A stretch of 45,634 nucleotides of DNA from Candidatus Omnitrophota bacterium (GCA_029561555.1 JAKQXH010000012.1:1-45634); one strand, 5' to 3'; positions 9,091 to 18,718 are shown, counted from the stretch's first letter. Notes: generated by a model not told the origin, from the letters alone. Program-made: numbers and translations.

Positions 9091-10425
9091 ATGGATGCGG
9101 TACTGCTCGCGCGAATTCAATTTGCTTTGACCATTTCCTTTCACTATTTGTATCCCCCTCTCAGCATTGGTCTTGCCCTCGCACTGGTTGTCATGGAAGG
9201 CATGTATCTAAGAACTCGGAACCCCCTTTTCTTGAAGATGACGAAATTTTGGGCCGAAATATTCGGGCTGACTTTTGCGATCGGAGTGGCCACGGGGATC
9301 GTCATGGAATTTCAGTTCGGGACGAATTGGGCCGGATATTCCCGCTATGTGGGAGATGTCTTCGGAAGCCCTTTGGCGGCCGAGGGGATTTTCGCGTTTT
9401 TTCTGGAATCCAGTTTTCTCGCGATTCTTCTATTTGGCTGGAACCGGGTCGGACCGCGAATGCATTTTTTTTCGACCCTGATGGTGGCGCTGGGATCCGC
9501 GCTGAGCGCCGTCTGGATTGTCGCGGCCAATTCCTGGATGCAAACTCCGGCGGGCTTCCATATCGTCGGAGAAGGGGCGAATGCGAGGGCCGAGATCACG
9601 GATTTCTGGCAAATGCTTTTCAATCCTTCTTTTCTGGATCGTATCCATCATGTTTTGATGGGGGCCTGGCAGACCGGTGCGTGGTTTATCCTGAGCGTGA
9701 GCGCGTATTATTTGCTCCGGAGGAAATTTGAGGATTTTGCGAAGGCCTGCATGAAGATCGCCTTGGTGCTCGCTTTTGTTTCGGCGATGGGCCAATTGGT
9801 CAGCGGACACGCAAGCGGAATCACCGTGGCAAAATATCAACCCGTAAAACTTGCGGCGTTTGAGGGCCATTTCGAGGAGAGCGCTCCCGGAAAACTTTAT
9901 CTGTTCGGATGGCTCGACGAGAAAGGCGAGGAAGTCCGGTTTGGTTTGGGGTTTCCGGGGATGCTGAGCCTGTTGGTACATTTCAATCCGCAGGCACCGC
10001 TTCCCGGATTGAATGCGTTTCCGAAACGGGACTGGCCTCCTCTGAATATCGTGTTTCAGTCGTATCATGTGATGATCGCGGTGGGAATGGGATTGATCGG
10101 ACTGAGCGTTCTCGGGATTTTTCTTTGGTGGAGGGGCCTTTTATTCCAAAGCCGTTGGTTCCTAATGCTCTTGATCCCGGCCTTTTTGGGGCCTCAGATT
10201 GCCAATCAAACCGGGTGGATTGCCGCAGAAGTCGGGAGACAGCCCTGGATTGTCTACGGCCTTTTGCGGACGAGTGCCGGCGTTTCACGTGTGGTTTCCG
10301 CAAATGAGATCCTGATTTCCTTAGTGATGTTTACGACGGTCTACGGTCTGATTTTTCTGCTTTTTATGTCTTTTTTGTTCAGAAAAATTTATCTCGGCCC
10401 TTCGGATGGAAAGGTTTCGGAATGA
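9091..10425 (+). CDS. cydA: Cytochrome bd-type quinol oxidase subunit I
   Basis: The 444-residue membrane protein has the CydA signature residues. H18 (in [10 protein letters not shown]) corresponds to a haem ligand of the E. coli enzyme and H187 (in IHHVLMGAW) aligns with the b558 ligand. E98 and E106 lie in the [14 protein letters not shown] helix, and GRQPW occurs in the C-terminal third. It is shorter than E. coli CydA (522 residues), with a short periplasmic quinol (Q) loop near residues 235-310, as in CIO-type oxidases. It oxidises quinol and reduces O2 to water with high affinity in the inner membrane. The gene overlaps cydB by 4 bp. No good ribosome-binding site precedes the ATG. Placed after oxygen-sensitive PFOR, a role in oxygen removal as well as respiration is plausible (inference). 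cydDC is not in the window. Confidence 0.95.
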   Translation: MDAVLLARIQFALTISFHYLYPPLSIGLALALVVMEGMYLRTRNPLFLKMTKFWAEIFGLTFAIGVATGIVMEFQFGTNWAGYSRYVGDVFGSPLAAEGIFAFFLESSFLAILLFGWNRVGPRMHFFSTLMVALGSALSAVWIVAANSWMQTPAGFHIVGEGANARAEITDFWQMLFNPSFLDRIHHVLMGAWQTGAWFILSVSAYYLLRRKFEDFAKACMKIALVLAFVSAMGQLVSGHASGITVAKYQPVKLAAFEGHFEESAPGKLYLFGWLDEKGEEVRFGLGFPGMLSLLVHFNPQAPLPGLNAFPKRDWPPLNIVFQSYHVMIAVGMGLIGLSVLGIFLWWRGLLFQSRWFLMLLIPAFLGPQIANQTGWIAAEVGRQPWIVYGLLRTSAGVSRVVSANEILISLVMFTTVYGLIFLLFMSFLFRKIYLGPSDGKVSE

Positions 10426-11447
10426 ACGGAATGCCTGACCTCAACACCCTTTCGTTTGTGACGGTCGTTTTTCTGCTTGCCGGGTACATCCTACTGGACG
10501 GATTTGATTTCGGGGTGGGGATTCTTCATTTCTTCGCCAAAAGGGGAGAAGACCGGCGCAGATTGTTGGGCGCGATTGCTCCGTTTTGGGACGGAAATGA
10601 AGTATGGCTTGTGACTGCGGGAGGAGCGCTGTTTGCGGCTTTTCCGAAGGTCTATGCGGCGGTTTTTTCGGGCTTCTACCTTGCGTTTGTTCTGTTTCTT
10701 TTTGTTCTGATCTTCCGGGCTCTCGCGATCGAATTTCGGGGAAAGTTTTCGGCGCTGGCTTGGCGCGGGTTTTGGGACGCCGCATTTTCCGTTTCGAGCG
10801 GACTAGCGGGGTTCTTGATAGGGATGGTTTTCGGGAATTTGATTCAGGGGATTCCTCTCGGTACGGACGGGGAATTCACCGGAACCTTTTTGGGTCTTTT
10901 TAATCCGTACGCTTTGTTCTCGGGCCTTTTTGCGGTTTCGTTCTTTTCGATGCACGGGGCCCTTTATTTGGTCTTGCGAACGGACGGAGACTTGCGGGAA
11001 AAATCGAGACGATGGGCGGGGAACGCGGCTTTGCTGTTTGTCTTGTTTTTCATTCTCCTGTCGGCTTGGACGGCGTTCGGAGTTCCGTGGGTTACCCTTC
11101 TTGTAAAACAATCGCCCGTTCTTTTTATGGTTCCTCCGGCCATTTTATGCGCGATTTTTATTTCCATGCAAGGAATACGGCGGCATTGGGATTTCACGGC
11201 TTTTCTTTTCAGCGGTTTTTCGATGCTAGCGATTATCGGAACGTTTGCCGCGGCTCTTTTTCCGAATCTCGTGATTTCATCAAGCGGAGGATATCCTCTT
11301 ACGGTTTATAACGCATGCTCGTCTCCGAAAACACTCGGAATTATTCTGCGGATTGCTTCGGTCGGGATGCCGGCGGTTTTGATTTACACGGGCTATGTCT
11401 ATTGGGTGTTTCGCGGAAAAACGGCATCGGATCGCGCATATTATTAA
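10422..11447 (+). CDS. cydB: Cytochrome bd-type quinol oxidase subunit II
   Basis: A 341-residue polytopic membrane protein with the CydB N-terminus (AGYILLDGFDFGVGIL) and the typical pair of four-helix halves. Early in the protein GAIAPFWDGNEVWLV is a second conserved block. It forms the bd oxidase heterodimer with CydA. The ATG overlaps the cydA stop codon (ATGA), indicating translational coupling. The stop lies only 21 bp before the TolC-like gene with no terminator between, so the oxidase and the efflux genes are probably one transcript. Length is within the usual range for the family. Confidence 0.94.
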   Translation: MNGMPDLNTLSFVTVVFLLAGYILLDGFDFGVGILHFFAKRGEDRRRLLGAIAPFWDGNEVWLVTAGGALFAAFPKVYAAVFSGFYLAFVLFLFVLIFRALAIEFRGKFSALAWRGFWDAAFSVSSGLAGFLIGMVFGNLIQGIPLGTDGEFTGTFLGLFNPYALFSGLFAVSFFSMHGALYLVLRTDGDLREKSRRWAGNAALLFVLFFILLSAWTAFGVPWVTLLVKQSPVLFMVPPAILCAIFISMQGIRRHWDFTAFLFSGFSMLAIIGTFAAALFPNLVISSSGGYPLTVYNACSSPKTLGIILRIASVGMPAVLIYTGYVYWVFRGKTASDRAYY

Positions 11448-11468
11448 CAAAGTAAGGAGGACCCGGAG

Positions 11469-12917
11469 ATGGGGAGGCGGTTTTGGCTTTTCGAAAGGCG
11501 GAGGTTTCTGAAGCGTTCTATTCTTTTTTTTCTTTTGGTCATTGTTCTTTTGATCCCGTGTGATTTGTTCGCCCAGGCGCTTGACGGTGCGTCGCTGGTC
11601 TCCGGCGGACAGGCGTCCAGTCTTTCTTTCGAGGAGTGCTACCGGAAGGTTGCCGCGCATTATCCGGTCCTGAGGCGGCAGAACGAGCGGATTGAGATGG
11701 CGATTGCCGAAAAATATCAGTCCTTGGCGGGCCTGTATCCTCAAATCCGCGGGGTGAGTTCCGTCGCGACCAGTGACGATCCTGTTACGGTATTCGGGAT
11801 GCTGCTCAAACAACATAAGTTCAGCGAAGACGATTTTTCCCTTTCCAGACTGAATACCCCGAGGCACCGGACAAATTTTAATTTTGCTTTGCAGGGGGAA
11901 ATGCCGCTTTTTAACGCTTTTCAAACGATTTCGAGAATCCGCTCCTCGTCTCTTTTTGTCAAGGCCGCGCGGTTTGAGCGGGAGTTCCTCGCGATGGACT
12001 CTCTTCTCCTTGCGACGGAGGCTTATCTGAGGATTTTGGCCGCCGAAGAAGAACTGTCCCTGATCGGGCAAGTGAAGAGTTCCGCGGAAGAGGATCTCCG
12101 GCAGGCGGAGGACCTCAAAAACCGGGGGATGGTCCTCGGAGCGGACTTCTACGCCGCAAAGGTGATTTTGAGCCGTATCGAGCGCATCAGAGAGGGTGTG
12201 GGCTTCGAAATCCGGTCTGCCCGGGCGGTTTTGAATATTCTGATGGGAGAGGATCCGGAAAAGCTTTATGTCCTTCAGGGAAATCTTCCCGGTAAGGTTC
12301 GGGAGGCTCAGCCTCTCGGAGATTGGCTTTCCCGGGCGTATCAATCGCGAAAAGATCTTGAAGCGCTCTCATCCCGCCTGAAAGCCATGGGGATAGAGAA
12401 ATTCCGCGAAAAAACCACCATTTTGCCGCGCATCAATGCCTTCACCGCTTTGGAAGAAGATACCCACGACTGGCGGACCGGAGGAGATAATTACATCATG
12501 GGGTTTAAGGGAACGATGGATATTTTTGATCCCACTTATTGGGGGCGCTGGAAGAGGGCCAACCATGCCGAGAACGAATTGAAGGAGCAGATGGCGATTC
12601 TGAAGGATGAAATCGCGAGAAGTTTGGCGGACAGCGTGCCCCGCTACGAGTCTCATCTCGAGAACCTTTCGATTTTGGAACAGGCGGTGTCAGATGCCGG
12701 TCAGGCCACCGAACAAACCGCGCTTCTTTACCGGGAGGGAAGGAAATCCATCGCGGATTTGCTCGAGATGCGGGCCGCCTATCTTGAAAATGCGATGAAG
12801 CGGGTGGAGGTTTTATCGTCGGCGGAATTTGAATACGAAAAGCTTCTATTCCTTGCCGGGGCTTTGGATGAAAGCCATGTCGGGAAAATCGCGGAACGAT
12901 TGGAGGCGGGACAGTGA
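11469..12917 (+). CDS. TolC-family outer-membrane efflux channel
   Basis: The 482-residue protein has a signal peptide (positively charged start, hydrophobic core about residues 17-33, cleavage near LFAQA). Two TolC/OEP repeats follow, rich in long heptad helices, with LSFEECYRKVAAHYP at the start of the first repeat and LYREGRKSIADLLEMRAAYL near the end of the second. These proteins form trimeric channels through the outer membrane and periplasm. The gene follows a strong AAGGAGG site and overlaps the RND pump gene by 4 bp, so the two should work together. The normally required periplasmic adaptor (HlyD/AcrA type) is not encoded beside them. The substrate cannot be inferred. Confidence 0.9.
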   Translation: MGRRFWLFERRRFLKRSILFFLLVIVLLIPCDLFAQALDGASLVSGGQASSLSFEECYRKVAAHYPVLRRQNERIEMAIAEKYQSLAGLYPQIRGVSSVATSDDPVTVFGMLLKQHKFSEDDFSLSRLNTPRHRTNFNFALQGEMPLFNAFQTISRIRSSSLFVKAARFEREFLAMDSLLLATEAYLRILAAEEELSLIGQVKSSAEEDLRQAEDLKNRGMVLGADFYAAKVILSRIERIREGVGFEIRSARAVLNILMGEDPEKLYVLQGNLPGKVREAQPLGDWLSRAYQSRKDLEALSSRLKAMGIEKFREKTTILPRINAFTALEEDTHDWRTGGDNYIMGFKGTMDIFDPTYWGRWKRANHAENELKEQMAILKDEIARSLADSVPRYESHLENLSILEQAVSDAGQATEQTALLYREGRKSIADLLEMRAAYLENAMKRVEVLSSAEFEYEKLLFLAGALDESHVGKIAERLEAGQ

Positions 12918-15900
12918 AAGACCATCATTCGGATCTCATCAGCGGGATTGTCACCTATTTTGCGAATTCAAAGCTGACCCCTTTGATTATCGGGATGTCG
13001 ATTTTGCTCGGTGCATTTGCCGTTTGGAACCTTCCCCGGGAGGAGGAGCCTCAAATCTCGGTTCCGATTTTTGACGTATTTGTCCCTTTTCCGGGGGCGA
13101 GCGCGGAGGAAGTGGAACGCCGTATTGTCAATCTGGGGGAGAGGAAATTTTGGGAAATTCCGGGGGTGGAATACGTCTATTCCACCGCGGAACCCGAAGG
13201 GGCTTTTTTTATCGTCCGTTTCCGGGTCGGCGAAAGCATGGAAGAAAGTCTGATCAAGCTTTACACGAAAGTTTATTCGAATCTGGATTTTCTGCCGCAG
13301 GGGGCCTCGCAGCCTCTGATTAAAATGCGTTCCATCGACGATGTTCCGGTTCTGGCACTGACTTTCTATTCAGGGAGTCGGGATGCGTTGTCACTGAGGA
13401 AAATTGTGGCAAAACTTCAGGCGCTGATCAATGCGGTTCCGGATGTTTCGGAAACGCATATCATCGGAGGGCGAAAACGGGAATTTCAAGTATTTTTCGA
13501 TGACCGGAAATTAACCGAGAGACTGCTCAACCCCCTTGAGGTTGCGAAATTAATCCGGGAAGCTAACGTCAAGTTAGACGGAGGCCATTTGGAGACGGTT
13601 CCCAACGTGTCGCTCGTCGAAGCCGATTCGTTTTTCCGGTCCCGGGAGGATTTAGAGCATTTGGTGGTCGGGGTGAGTATGGGGAATGTGGTCTACCTGA
13701 AAGATATCGCGCGGGTTGCGGACGGACCGGATGAAAAAGAGCAGTCCGTCAATATCCGCTTCGGGAAAGCCTCTCCGGGTGCTCTCCGTGGGCCTTTGGA
13801 TGCGGTCACGCTTTCGATCTCGAAAAGGAAAGGGACTAATGCGACGCGGTTGTGCGAAACGATTCTTGAGAAAATCCGCGAACTGCGCGGTGAGGTCATT
13901 CCACCGGATGTTTCGATGACGGTGACCCGGGATTACGGGGAGACCGCGAATGAAAAATCCAACGAGCTTCTTTTCCATATGGCGATTGCCGTTTTCGGAG
14001 TCGGGATTTTGATCGCGTTTTCTCTCGGTTTCCGGGAGTCCGGCGTGGTGGGGATCGCCATTCCGATGACTTTGGCATTGACGCTTGCAACGTTTTATTT
14101 TCTCGGCTTTACGCTGAACCGGATTACTTTGTTCGCGCTGATTTTTTCCATCGGTATTTTAGTGGATGATCCGATCGTGGATGTCGAAAATATCGTCCGG
14201 CATTTGCGAATGCCGCAAAACAAAGGGAGATCCATCTTAGACGTCACAATCGAAGCGGTAAATGAAGTCCGGAGTCCGCTGATTCTGGCTACGCTAACCG
14301 TTATCGCGTCTATTCTTCCCATGGCGTTTGTTCAGGGACTGATGGGGCCGTATATGCGTCCGATTCCAATCGGCGCGAGTTCCGCCATGCTTTTTTCGAT
14401 GGTTGTGGCGTTTGTCGCGACTCCTTGGGCTTCCTATCGTATTTTGGGCGGCGCATTTCTGAAGGGGAAACTCCGGGGACACGGGGAAGGAGAAGATGAG
14501 GATTTCTTGACACGGCTCTACCGTTCCTACATGAGACCGCTGATATATCATCCGAAAATCCGGCTTGCGTTCTTGACGGGACTCGGGGTTTTATTGGCCG
14601 CTTCCGTGATATTGATTCCCCTGAAATTGGTAAAGGTCAAAATGCTGCCTTTTGACAACAAGAACGAATTTCAGGTGATTCTCGACATGCCCGAAGGAAC
14701 TTCAATTGAGATCACGAAAGAAGTGATCGGGAAGATCGCGGACTATTTGGTCGCGAATGTCCCCGAAGTGCAGGATATTGAGATGTATGCCGGGACCAGT
14801 TCGCCTTACAATTTCAACGGATTGGTCCGTCATTATTTTCTGCGGGACAAATCTTATCAGGCCGATTTGCAGGTCAATCTGGCGGATAAAAAGAAGCGAA
14901 AAAGGCAGAGCCATGAGATTGCCAAATCCGTCCGGCCTTCGATACACGAAATCGTGAGTCAAGCGGGAGGGCATGTTCAGGTTGCCGAGGTCCCGCCCGG
15001 ACCGCCGGTCTTGTCGACGCTGGTGCTTGAGATCTATGGTCCCGATTTGAACGGGCAGATGCAGTTAGCCCGCGAAATCGAGTTGCTTTTGGATCAATCC
15101 GATGGAATCACGGATATCGACACATACGTGCAGGCCGATCAAAAGCTGGACCGGCTGAGGATTAATACGGAAAAAGCTTCCTTGAACGGGATTCCTGTCT
15201 CATGGATTGCGCAGACCATTGCCGCCGCTTTGAGGGGAGAGACGGTGGATCTCGCGCATCTTTCGGACGAGTACGAGCCGGTTGAAATAATCGTGAGGCT
15301 TCCGAAGGACAAACGGGATACTTTGGATTCCATCCTGAATATTACCTTGCTTTCCCGTTTCGGCAATTTGATTCCGATCCGGGATTTGGTGGAGGTGGAA
15401 CCCTGCTTCAAGGACCGGGCGATTTACCATAAGAATCTCATGCGCGTGTCTTACGTGATTGCCGACGTCGCCGGTCAGTTCGAAAGCCCCGCCTACGCGA
15501 TCTTGAATCTGAAAAAGAAGATTAATCAGCTTGCCGTACCGGAAGGGGCGCCTTCTGCCGGTGAAAAGGTCAAACAACTATTCACTCATCAACCCGAATC
15601 GGGGGAGGAATGGGCCGTCAAATGGGACGGGGAATGGCACATCACCTTTGAGGTGTTCCGGGATCTTGGGCTGGCTTTTGCCGCCGTTCTGATTTTGATT
15701 TATGCTCTTGTGGTCGGTTGGTTTCAGTCTTTCAAGACACCCTGGGTGATTATGCTTCCCATCCCTTTGACGCTGATCGGCATTCTGCCGGCCCATTGGT
15801 TTTGCAATGTTTTTTTTACGGCCACTTCCATGATCGGACTGATCGCCGGCGCCGGTATTGTGGTCCGAAATTCGATTATCTTGGTGGATTTTATCGAATT

Positions 15901-16162
15901 GAGGCTTTCGCACGGGGTTCCGCTTGAAGAGGCCGTGATTGACGCGGGGGCGAAACGGTTCAGGCCGATGTTGTTGACCGCCGCCGCAGTGGTGGTCGGG
16001 GCGGGGGTCATTCTTTTTGATCCTATTTTCCAGGGATTAGCCGTCGCGCTGATCGCGGGGGAAATTGCTTCCACGCTTCTTTCCAGAACCGCAGTTCCGG
16101 TTTTTTACTATATAATGGTCAAGGCTTCCGAACACAAAAAGGGCGGGAGCGGGCACGCGTAA
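12914..16162 (+). CDS. RND-family efflux pump, inner-membrane permease
   Basis: The 1082-residue protein belongs to the AcrB/CzcA-like RND superfamily. One transmembrane helix near residues 20-38 is followed by a large periplasmic loop with the PGASAEEVERRI porter motif, helices 2-6, a second periplasmic loop, and helices 7-12. The proton-relay aspartates appear in ILVDDPIVDVENIV (D-D pair in the fourth membrane segment). Translation begins at a GTG that overlaps the TolC-like stop (GTGA), showing tight coupling. It exports an unknown substrate using the proton gradient. VDDPIVDVENI differs from the VDDAIVVVENV of classical drug pumps, so a less-studied subgroup is likely. No adaptor gene lies on either side; it may be shared with another locus. 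Confidence 0.92.
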   Translation: MKDHHSDLISGIVTYFANSKLTPLIIGMSILLGAFAVWNLPREEEPQISVPIFDVFVPFPGASAEEVERRIVNLGERKFWEIPGVEYVYSTAEPEGAFFIVRFRVGESMEESLIKLYTKVYSNLDFLPQGASQPLIKMRSIDDVPVLALTFYSGSRDALSLRKIVAKLQALINAVPDVSETHIIGGRKREFQVFFDDRKLTERLLNPLEVAKLIREANVKLDGGHLETVPNVSLVEADSFFRSREDLEHLVVGVSMGNVVYLKDIARVADGPDEKEQSVNIRFGKASPGALRGPLDAVTLSISKRKGTNATRLCETILEKIRELRGEVIPPDVSMTVTRDYGETANEKSNELLFHMAIAVFGVGILIAFSLGFRESGVVGIAIPMTLALTLATFYFLGFTLNRITLFALIFSIGILVDDPIVDVENIVRHLRMPQNKGRSILDVTIEAVNEVRSPLILATLTVIASILPMAFVQGLMGPYMRPIPIGASSAMLFSMVVAFVATPWASYRILGGAFLKGKLRGHGEGEDEDFLTRLYRSYMRPLIYHPKIRLAFLTGLGVLLAASVILIPLKLVKVKMLPFDNKNEFQVILDMPEGTSIEITKEVIGKIADYLVANVPEVQDIEMYAGTSSPYNFNGLVRHYFLRDKSYQADLQVNLADKKKRKRQSHEIAKSVRPSIHEIVSQAGGHVQVAEVPPGPPVLSTLVLEIYGPDLNGQMQLAREIELLLDQSDGITDIDTYVQADQKLDRLRINTEKASLNGIPVSWIAQTIAAALRGETVDLAHLSDEYEPVEIIVRLPKDKRDTLDSILNITLLSRFGNLIPIRDLVEVEPCFKDRAIYHKNLMRVSYVIADVAGQFESPAYAILNLKKKINQLAVPEGAPSAGEKVKQLFTHQPESGEEWAVKWDGEWHITFEVFRDLGLAFAAVLILIYALVVGWFQSFKTPWVIMLPIPLTLIGILPAHWFCNVFFTATSMIGLIAGAGIVVRNSIILVDFIELRLSHGVPLEEAVIDAGAKRFRPMLLTAAAVVVGAGVILFDPIFQGLAVALIAGEIASTLLSRTAVPVFYYIMVKASEHKKGGSGHA

Positions 16163-16204
16163 CGAAATCAAATATCGCGTTAAAATGCGAAAGGAGATCT
16201 TAAC

Positions 16205-16840
16205 ATGACTGTGGAACGGTGGATTCGTTTGATCGCGGGGGTTTTCATTCTCGCGAGCCTTGCGCTAGGGGTTTGGGTAAACAAGTGGTGGCTTCTGTTT
16301 ACTACTTTTGTCGGACTCAATTTGGTGCAGTCGTCATTCACGAACTGGTGCCTGATGGAGATCCTCCTCAAAAAGGCCGGTGTTAAATGCGCTCCGTGCG
16401 ACGAAAAGCAGAAATTTGAAGGGGAACGTCTGATGCGGGTGGTTGCGGGAATCCTGGTTCTCGTGGCCCTGGCCTTGCCGGTTTTTTCGAATCAAACCGC
16501 CAATTATGTCTATCTGATCGTCGCGGTTTTCGTAAGTCTCCTTTACGCGCTGTTTGCGGTGGATATTTTCACGGAGCCCGGGACTTTCAAAGGTTTGTCC
16601 ACTTCGAAAAAAATCCGGGAAATCACATTCCACCTGGCCGGTTCGGCAATCGGATTTGCGTTGTTGTATTACCTGATCCGGAAAGCTCAGTTCAGCATTT
16701 ATGTCAAGAATTACAACCTGATTAACATCACGGACGTGCTGCTTTTGCTGGTTTCGTTCATCGGCATCTCGGGGTATTTGCCGTATGTGGCCGGGGTTTT
16801 ATCGAATAAATTGGCCGGGCTTCTGGGCAAAACGAAGTAA
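16205..16840 (+). CDS. DUF2892-type membrane protein with internal duplication
   Basis: A 211-residue membrane protein. Residues 4-60 match the DUF2892 (YgaP membrane-domain) pattern, with ERWIRLIAGVFILASLALG followed by WWLLFTTFVGLNLVQSSFT. Residues 74-119 look like a second, more diverged copy (ERLMRVVAGILVLVALALP, then a second hydrophobic hairpin). Two further hydrophobic segments lie near 141-157 and 176-200, giving about six membrane spans. A CAPC pair lies in the loop at C62 and C65. The function of the family is not known. It follows the RND gene by 42 bp behind AAAGGAGA and ends directly before a terminator, so it is the last gene of the cyd-efflux run. Confidence 0.75.
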   Translation: MTVERWIRLIAGVFILASLALGVWVNKWWLLFTTFVGLNLVQSSFTNWCLMEILLKKAGVKCAPCDEKQKFEGERLMRVVAGILVLVALALPVFSNQTANYVYLIVAVFVSLLYALFAVDIFTEPGTFKGLSTSKKIREITFHLAGSAIGFALLYYLIRKAQFSIYVKNYNLINITDVLLLLVSFIGISGYLPYVAGVLSNKLAGLLGKTK

Positions 16841-16852
16841 AAGTTCAACGGA

Positions 16853-16887
16853 GGGGGAATGCCGTTCCAAAGGCATTCCCCCTTTTT
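16853..16887 (+). terminator. Rho-independent terminator
   Basis: A perfect 11-bp stem (GGGGGAATGCC at 16853-16863 with GGCATTCCCCC at 16872-16882) with an 8-nt loop is followed by five T residues (16883-16887). It lies 12 bp after the DUF2892 gene and should end the transcript that includes cydAB and the efflux genes. Confidence 0.93.
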
Positions 16888-16920
16888 GTCGGAAACGGCT
16901 GTCGGGTTCAGAGGTCAGAT

Positions 16921-17646
16921 ATGCTTGATTGGGTGTGGCCGAATATTCAAACACAATACGATGCGAGAAGAGCGGCTATACGGGGTGCTTGGGCCGCCTT
17001 TCTTGTGTCTTTTTGTACAGCGCTGATTACCTATCTTCATGTTACCGGGAAACTTAAAATCCTTCCGCAATTGAACGCTTCCGCTTATATTGATGCGGTT
17101 CTGTTTTTGGTGATCGGTATCGGCATTTCGAAAATGTCGAGGATTGCCGCGCTAGCCGGTTTCGTTCTTTACGTTATCGAGCAATATTACATGTTTCAGA
17201 CGCGGCACAAACCGGCTTGGGCGGGCGCGGTTTTGGTGCTTCTTTTCGCCGGGGCGTTTCGGGGAACGCTGAAGTATCATCGTCTGAACAAGGAAAACGA
17301 AAAGAAGCCGTTTTCGTTGTCGGATTGGCTCCGGAGAAGTCTTTTGCCGTTGGCCGTGCTGATTTCCGTCATTGCCGGTTTAACGGTTTTATCCAATTTG
17401 CAGGGAACCCGCCACCGGTTTCCGAGGATTGAAATCCCCTTGCAGAAATATCTGAATCCGAAATTTTTCGGGAAAGCGGCTCCGGTTGAGTCGACCGGAA
17501 TCAGGGTTTTCTATTTGAAGTCGGGAAAAACCATCCAGGGAAGAGTCATTTTCGAAGATAAGGATTATTACACGGTGGAGGTTTTTGGGGGCCGTCATGA
17601 GATTGTTGTGAAAGAAGATATCGTTCAAGAAGCGGAACGTGTTTAA
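16921..17646 (+). CDS. Hypothetical membrane protein with C-terminal small beta-barrel-like domain
   Basis: The 241-residue protein is not recognised as a named family. Hydrophobic segments near residues 22-42, 56-70, 73-90, 99-115 and 140-160 suggest five membrane spans. Residues 195-236 (beginning IRVFYLKSGKTIQGRVIFED) look like a small SH3/Sm-like beta-barrel, in which alternating short strands follow a K-S-G-K-x-I-x-G motif. Such barrels occur in many secreted or membrane-bound bacterial proteins of unknown function. The gene stands alone between the terminator upstream and the yicC promoter downstream. No good ribosome-binding site precedes the ATG, and a slightly later start cannot be excluded. 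Function unknown. Confidence 0.7.
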   Translation: MLDWVWPNIQTQYDARRAAIRGAWAAFLVSFCTALITYLHVTGKLKILPQLNASAYIDAVLFLVIGIGISKMSRIAALAGFVLYVIEQYYMFQTRHKPAWAGAVLVLLFAGAFRGTLKYHRLNKENEKKPFSLSDWLRRSLLPLAVLISVIAGLTVLSNLQGTRHRFPRIEIPLQKYLNPKFFGKAAPVESTGIRVFYLKSGKTIQGRVIFEDKDYYTVEVFGGRHEIVVKEDIVQEAERV

Positions 17647-17705
17647 GGCGATACCGGGCGTTTATTTTTTCTTTTTAAGCCGATCGATGCCGTTTTGCAG
17701 TTTTC

Positions 17706-17735
17706 TTGACATCGCCTATTCGTCTTCAATATAAT
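17706..17735 (+). promoter_or_regulatory. Sigma-70-type promoter for yicC operon
   Basis: TTGACA (17706-17711) and TATAAT (17730-17735) are both perfect consensus hexamers, with an 18-nt spacer. Transcription should start near 17742, leaving an untranslated leader of about 95 nt before yicC. It probably drives yicC-remA-gmk-rpoZ-coaC-coaB. Confidence 0.85.
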
Positions 17736-17836
17736 GCAACCCTGTTTTGATTGGAATACCTTCCGCAGAGGTTCAAAGGTACCCATTCTATCGCTTTGAG
17801 GACAGGGGAATATTTTCCGTAAAGGATTGCGGGATA

Positions 17837-18715
17837 ATGATTAAGAGCATGACCGGCTTTGGCCGGATTCAACTTCGCCGGGGTCAAAATAACTGGATCT
17901 TTGAATTGCGTTCGCTCAATCACCGGTTTTTCGAATATTCGGCAAGATTGCAGGAAGCGCTGAATCCGTTTGAAAATGATATCCGGGATTGGATTGAGGC
18001 CAAGGTGCCCCGGGGGAAAGTGACTCTTTTCATTACGTCCAATGGCGGGGGGACGGAACTTGAGCGGGTTTCAATCGATGAGAAAAAAGCGGAATTCTAC
18101 TGCAAGAGCGTCAAAAAGATTGCTCACCGGCTTGGGCTTGACGATCGTTTGGCGCTGAGCGATATTCTTAAGCTTCCGAATATTTTTCTGGTCGAGAAGA
18201 AAACGGTTCCGTTCCCGGGATTTCGCGAGTTTATCCGGAAGGGAGTCGAAGCGGCTTTGCGCGAACTTCTGAAGATGAAGATTCGCGAGGGGAAGGCGCT
18301 TCGCAAAGATTTGACCGCAAGGATTTCGGAGATCCGGGAGGCGCTGTCGAATATCCGCCGGGAGGCCGGAAAGACGGCTGCCCAATATGAACGGCGCCTG
18401 AAGACGCGGGTTTCGCAATTGGCGGAAGGGATTTCGCTGGATGCGGAGAAACTCGCCCGGGAAGTGGCTTTGATGGCCGACCGGGCGGATATCAGCGAGG
18501 AAATTGTGAGGCTTGAGAGTCATCTCGGACTTTTTCAGTCTTCGCTGAACCGGGAAGGGCCTATCGGGAAAAAGCTGGATTTTATCGTGCAGGAACTGAA
18601 CCGGGAGACGACAACGATCGGCGCGAAATCTATGTCGGTGGCAATTTCAAATGAAGTGATCCGGATGAAGTCCGAGTTGGAGAAAATCCGGGAACAAATT
18701 CAGAATATCGAGTGA
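17837..18715 (+). CDS. yicC: YicC family protein (putative endoribonuclease)
   Basis: The 292-residue protein starts with the family hallmark MIKSMTGFG, which fixes the start at 17837; in-frame codons back to 17747 lie in the leader. The C-terminal DUF1732 part includes KLDFIVQELNRETTTIGAKS followed by a helical end. Central residues 150-210 are strongly helical. Members of the family have been described as endoribonucleases taking part in RNA turnover in E. coli and B. subtilis. The gene heads a conserved block with remA, gmk, rpoZ and coa genes. It has a consensus promoter about 100 bp upstream. The length is normal for the family. Confidence 0.93.
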   Translation: MIKSMTGFGRIQLRRGQNNWIFELRSLNHRFFEYSARLQEALNPFENDIRDWIEAKVPRGKVTLFITSNGGGTELERVSIDEKKAEFYCKSVKKIAHRLGLDDRLALSDILKLPNIFLVEKKTVPFPGFREFIRKGVEAALRELLKMKIREGKALRKDLTARISEIREALSNIRREAGKTAAQYERRLKTRVSQLAEGISLDAEKLAREVALMADRADISEEIVRLESHLGLFQSSLNREGPIGKKLDFIVQELNRETTTIGAKSMSVAISNEVIRMKSELEKIREQIQNIE

Positions 18716-18718
18716 ACG

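Noticed and set aside
11280..12344. 354-residue minus-strand open frame opposite the TolC-like gene
   Set aside because: Low-complexity basic composition without motifs; it spans cydB and the TolC-like gene, which are both well supported.
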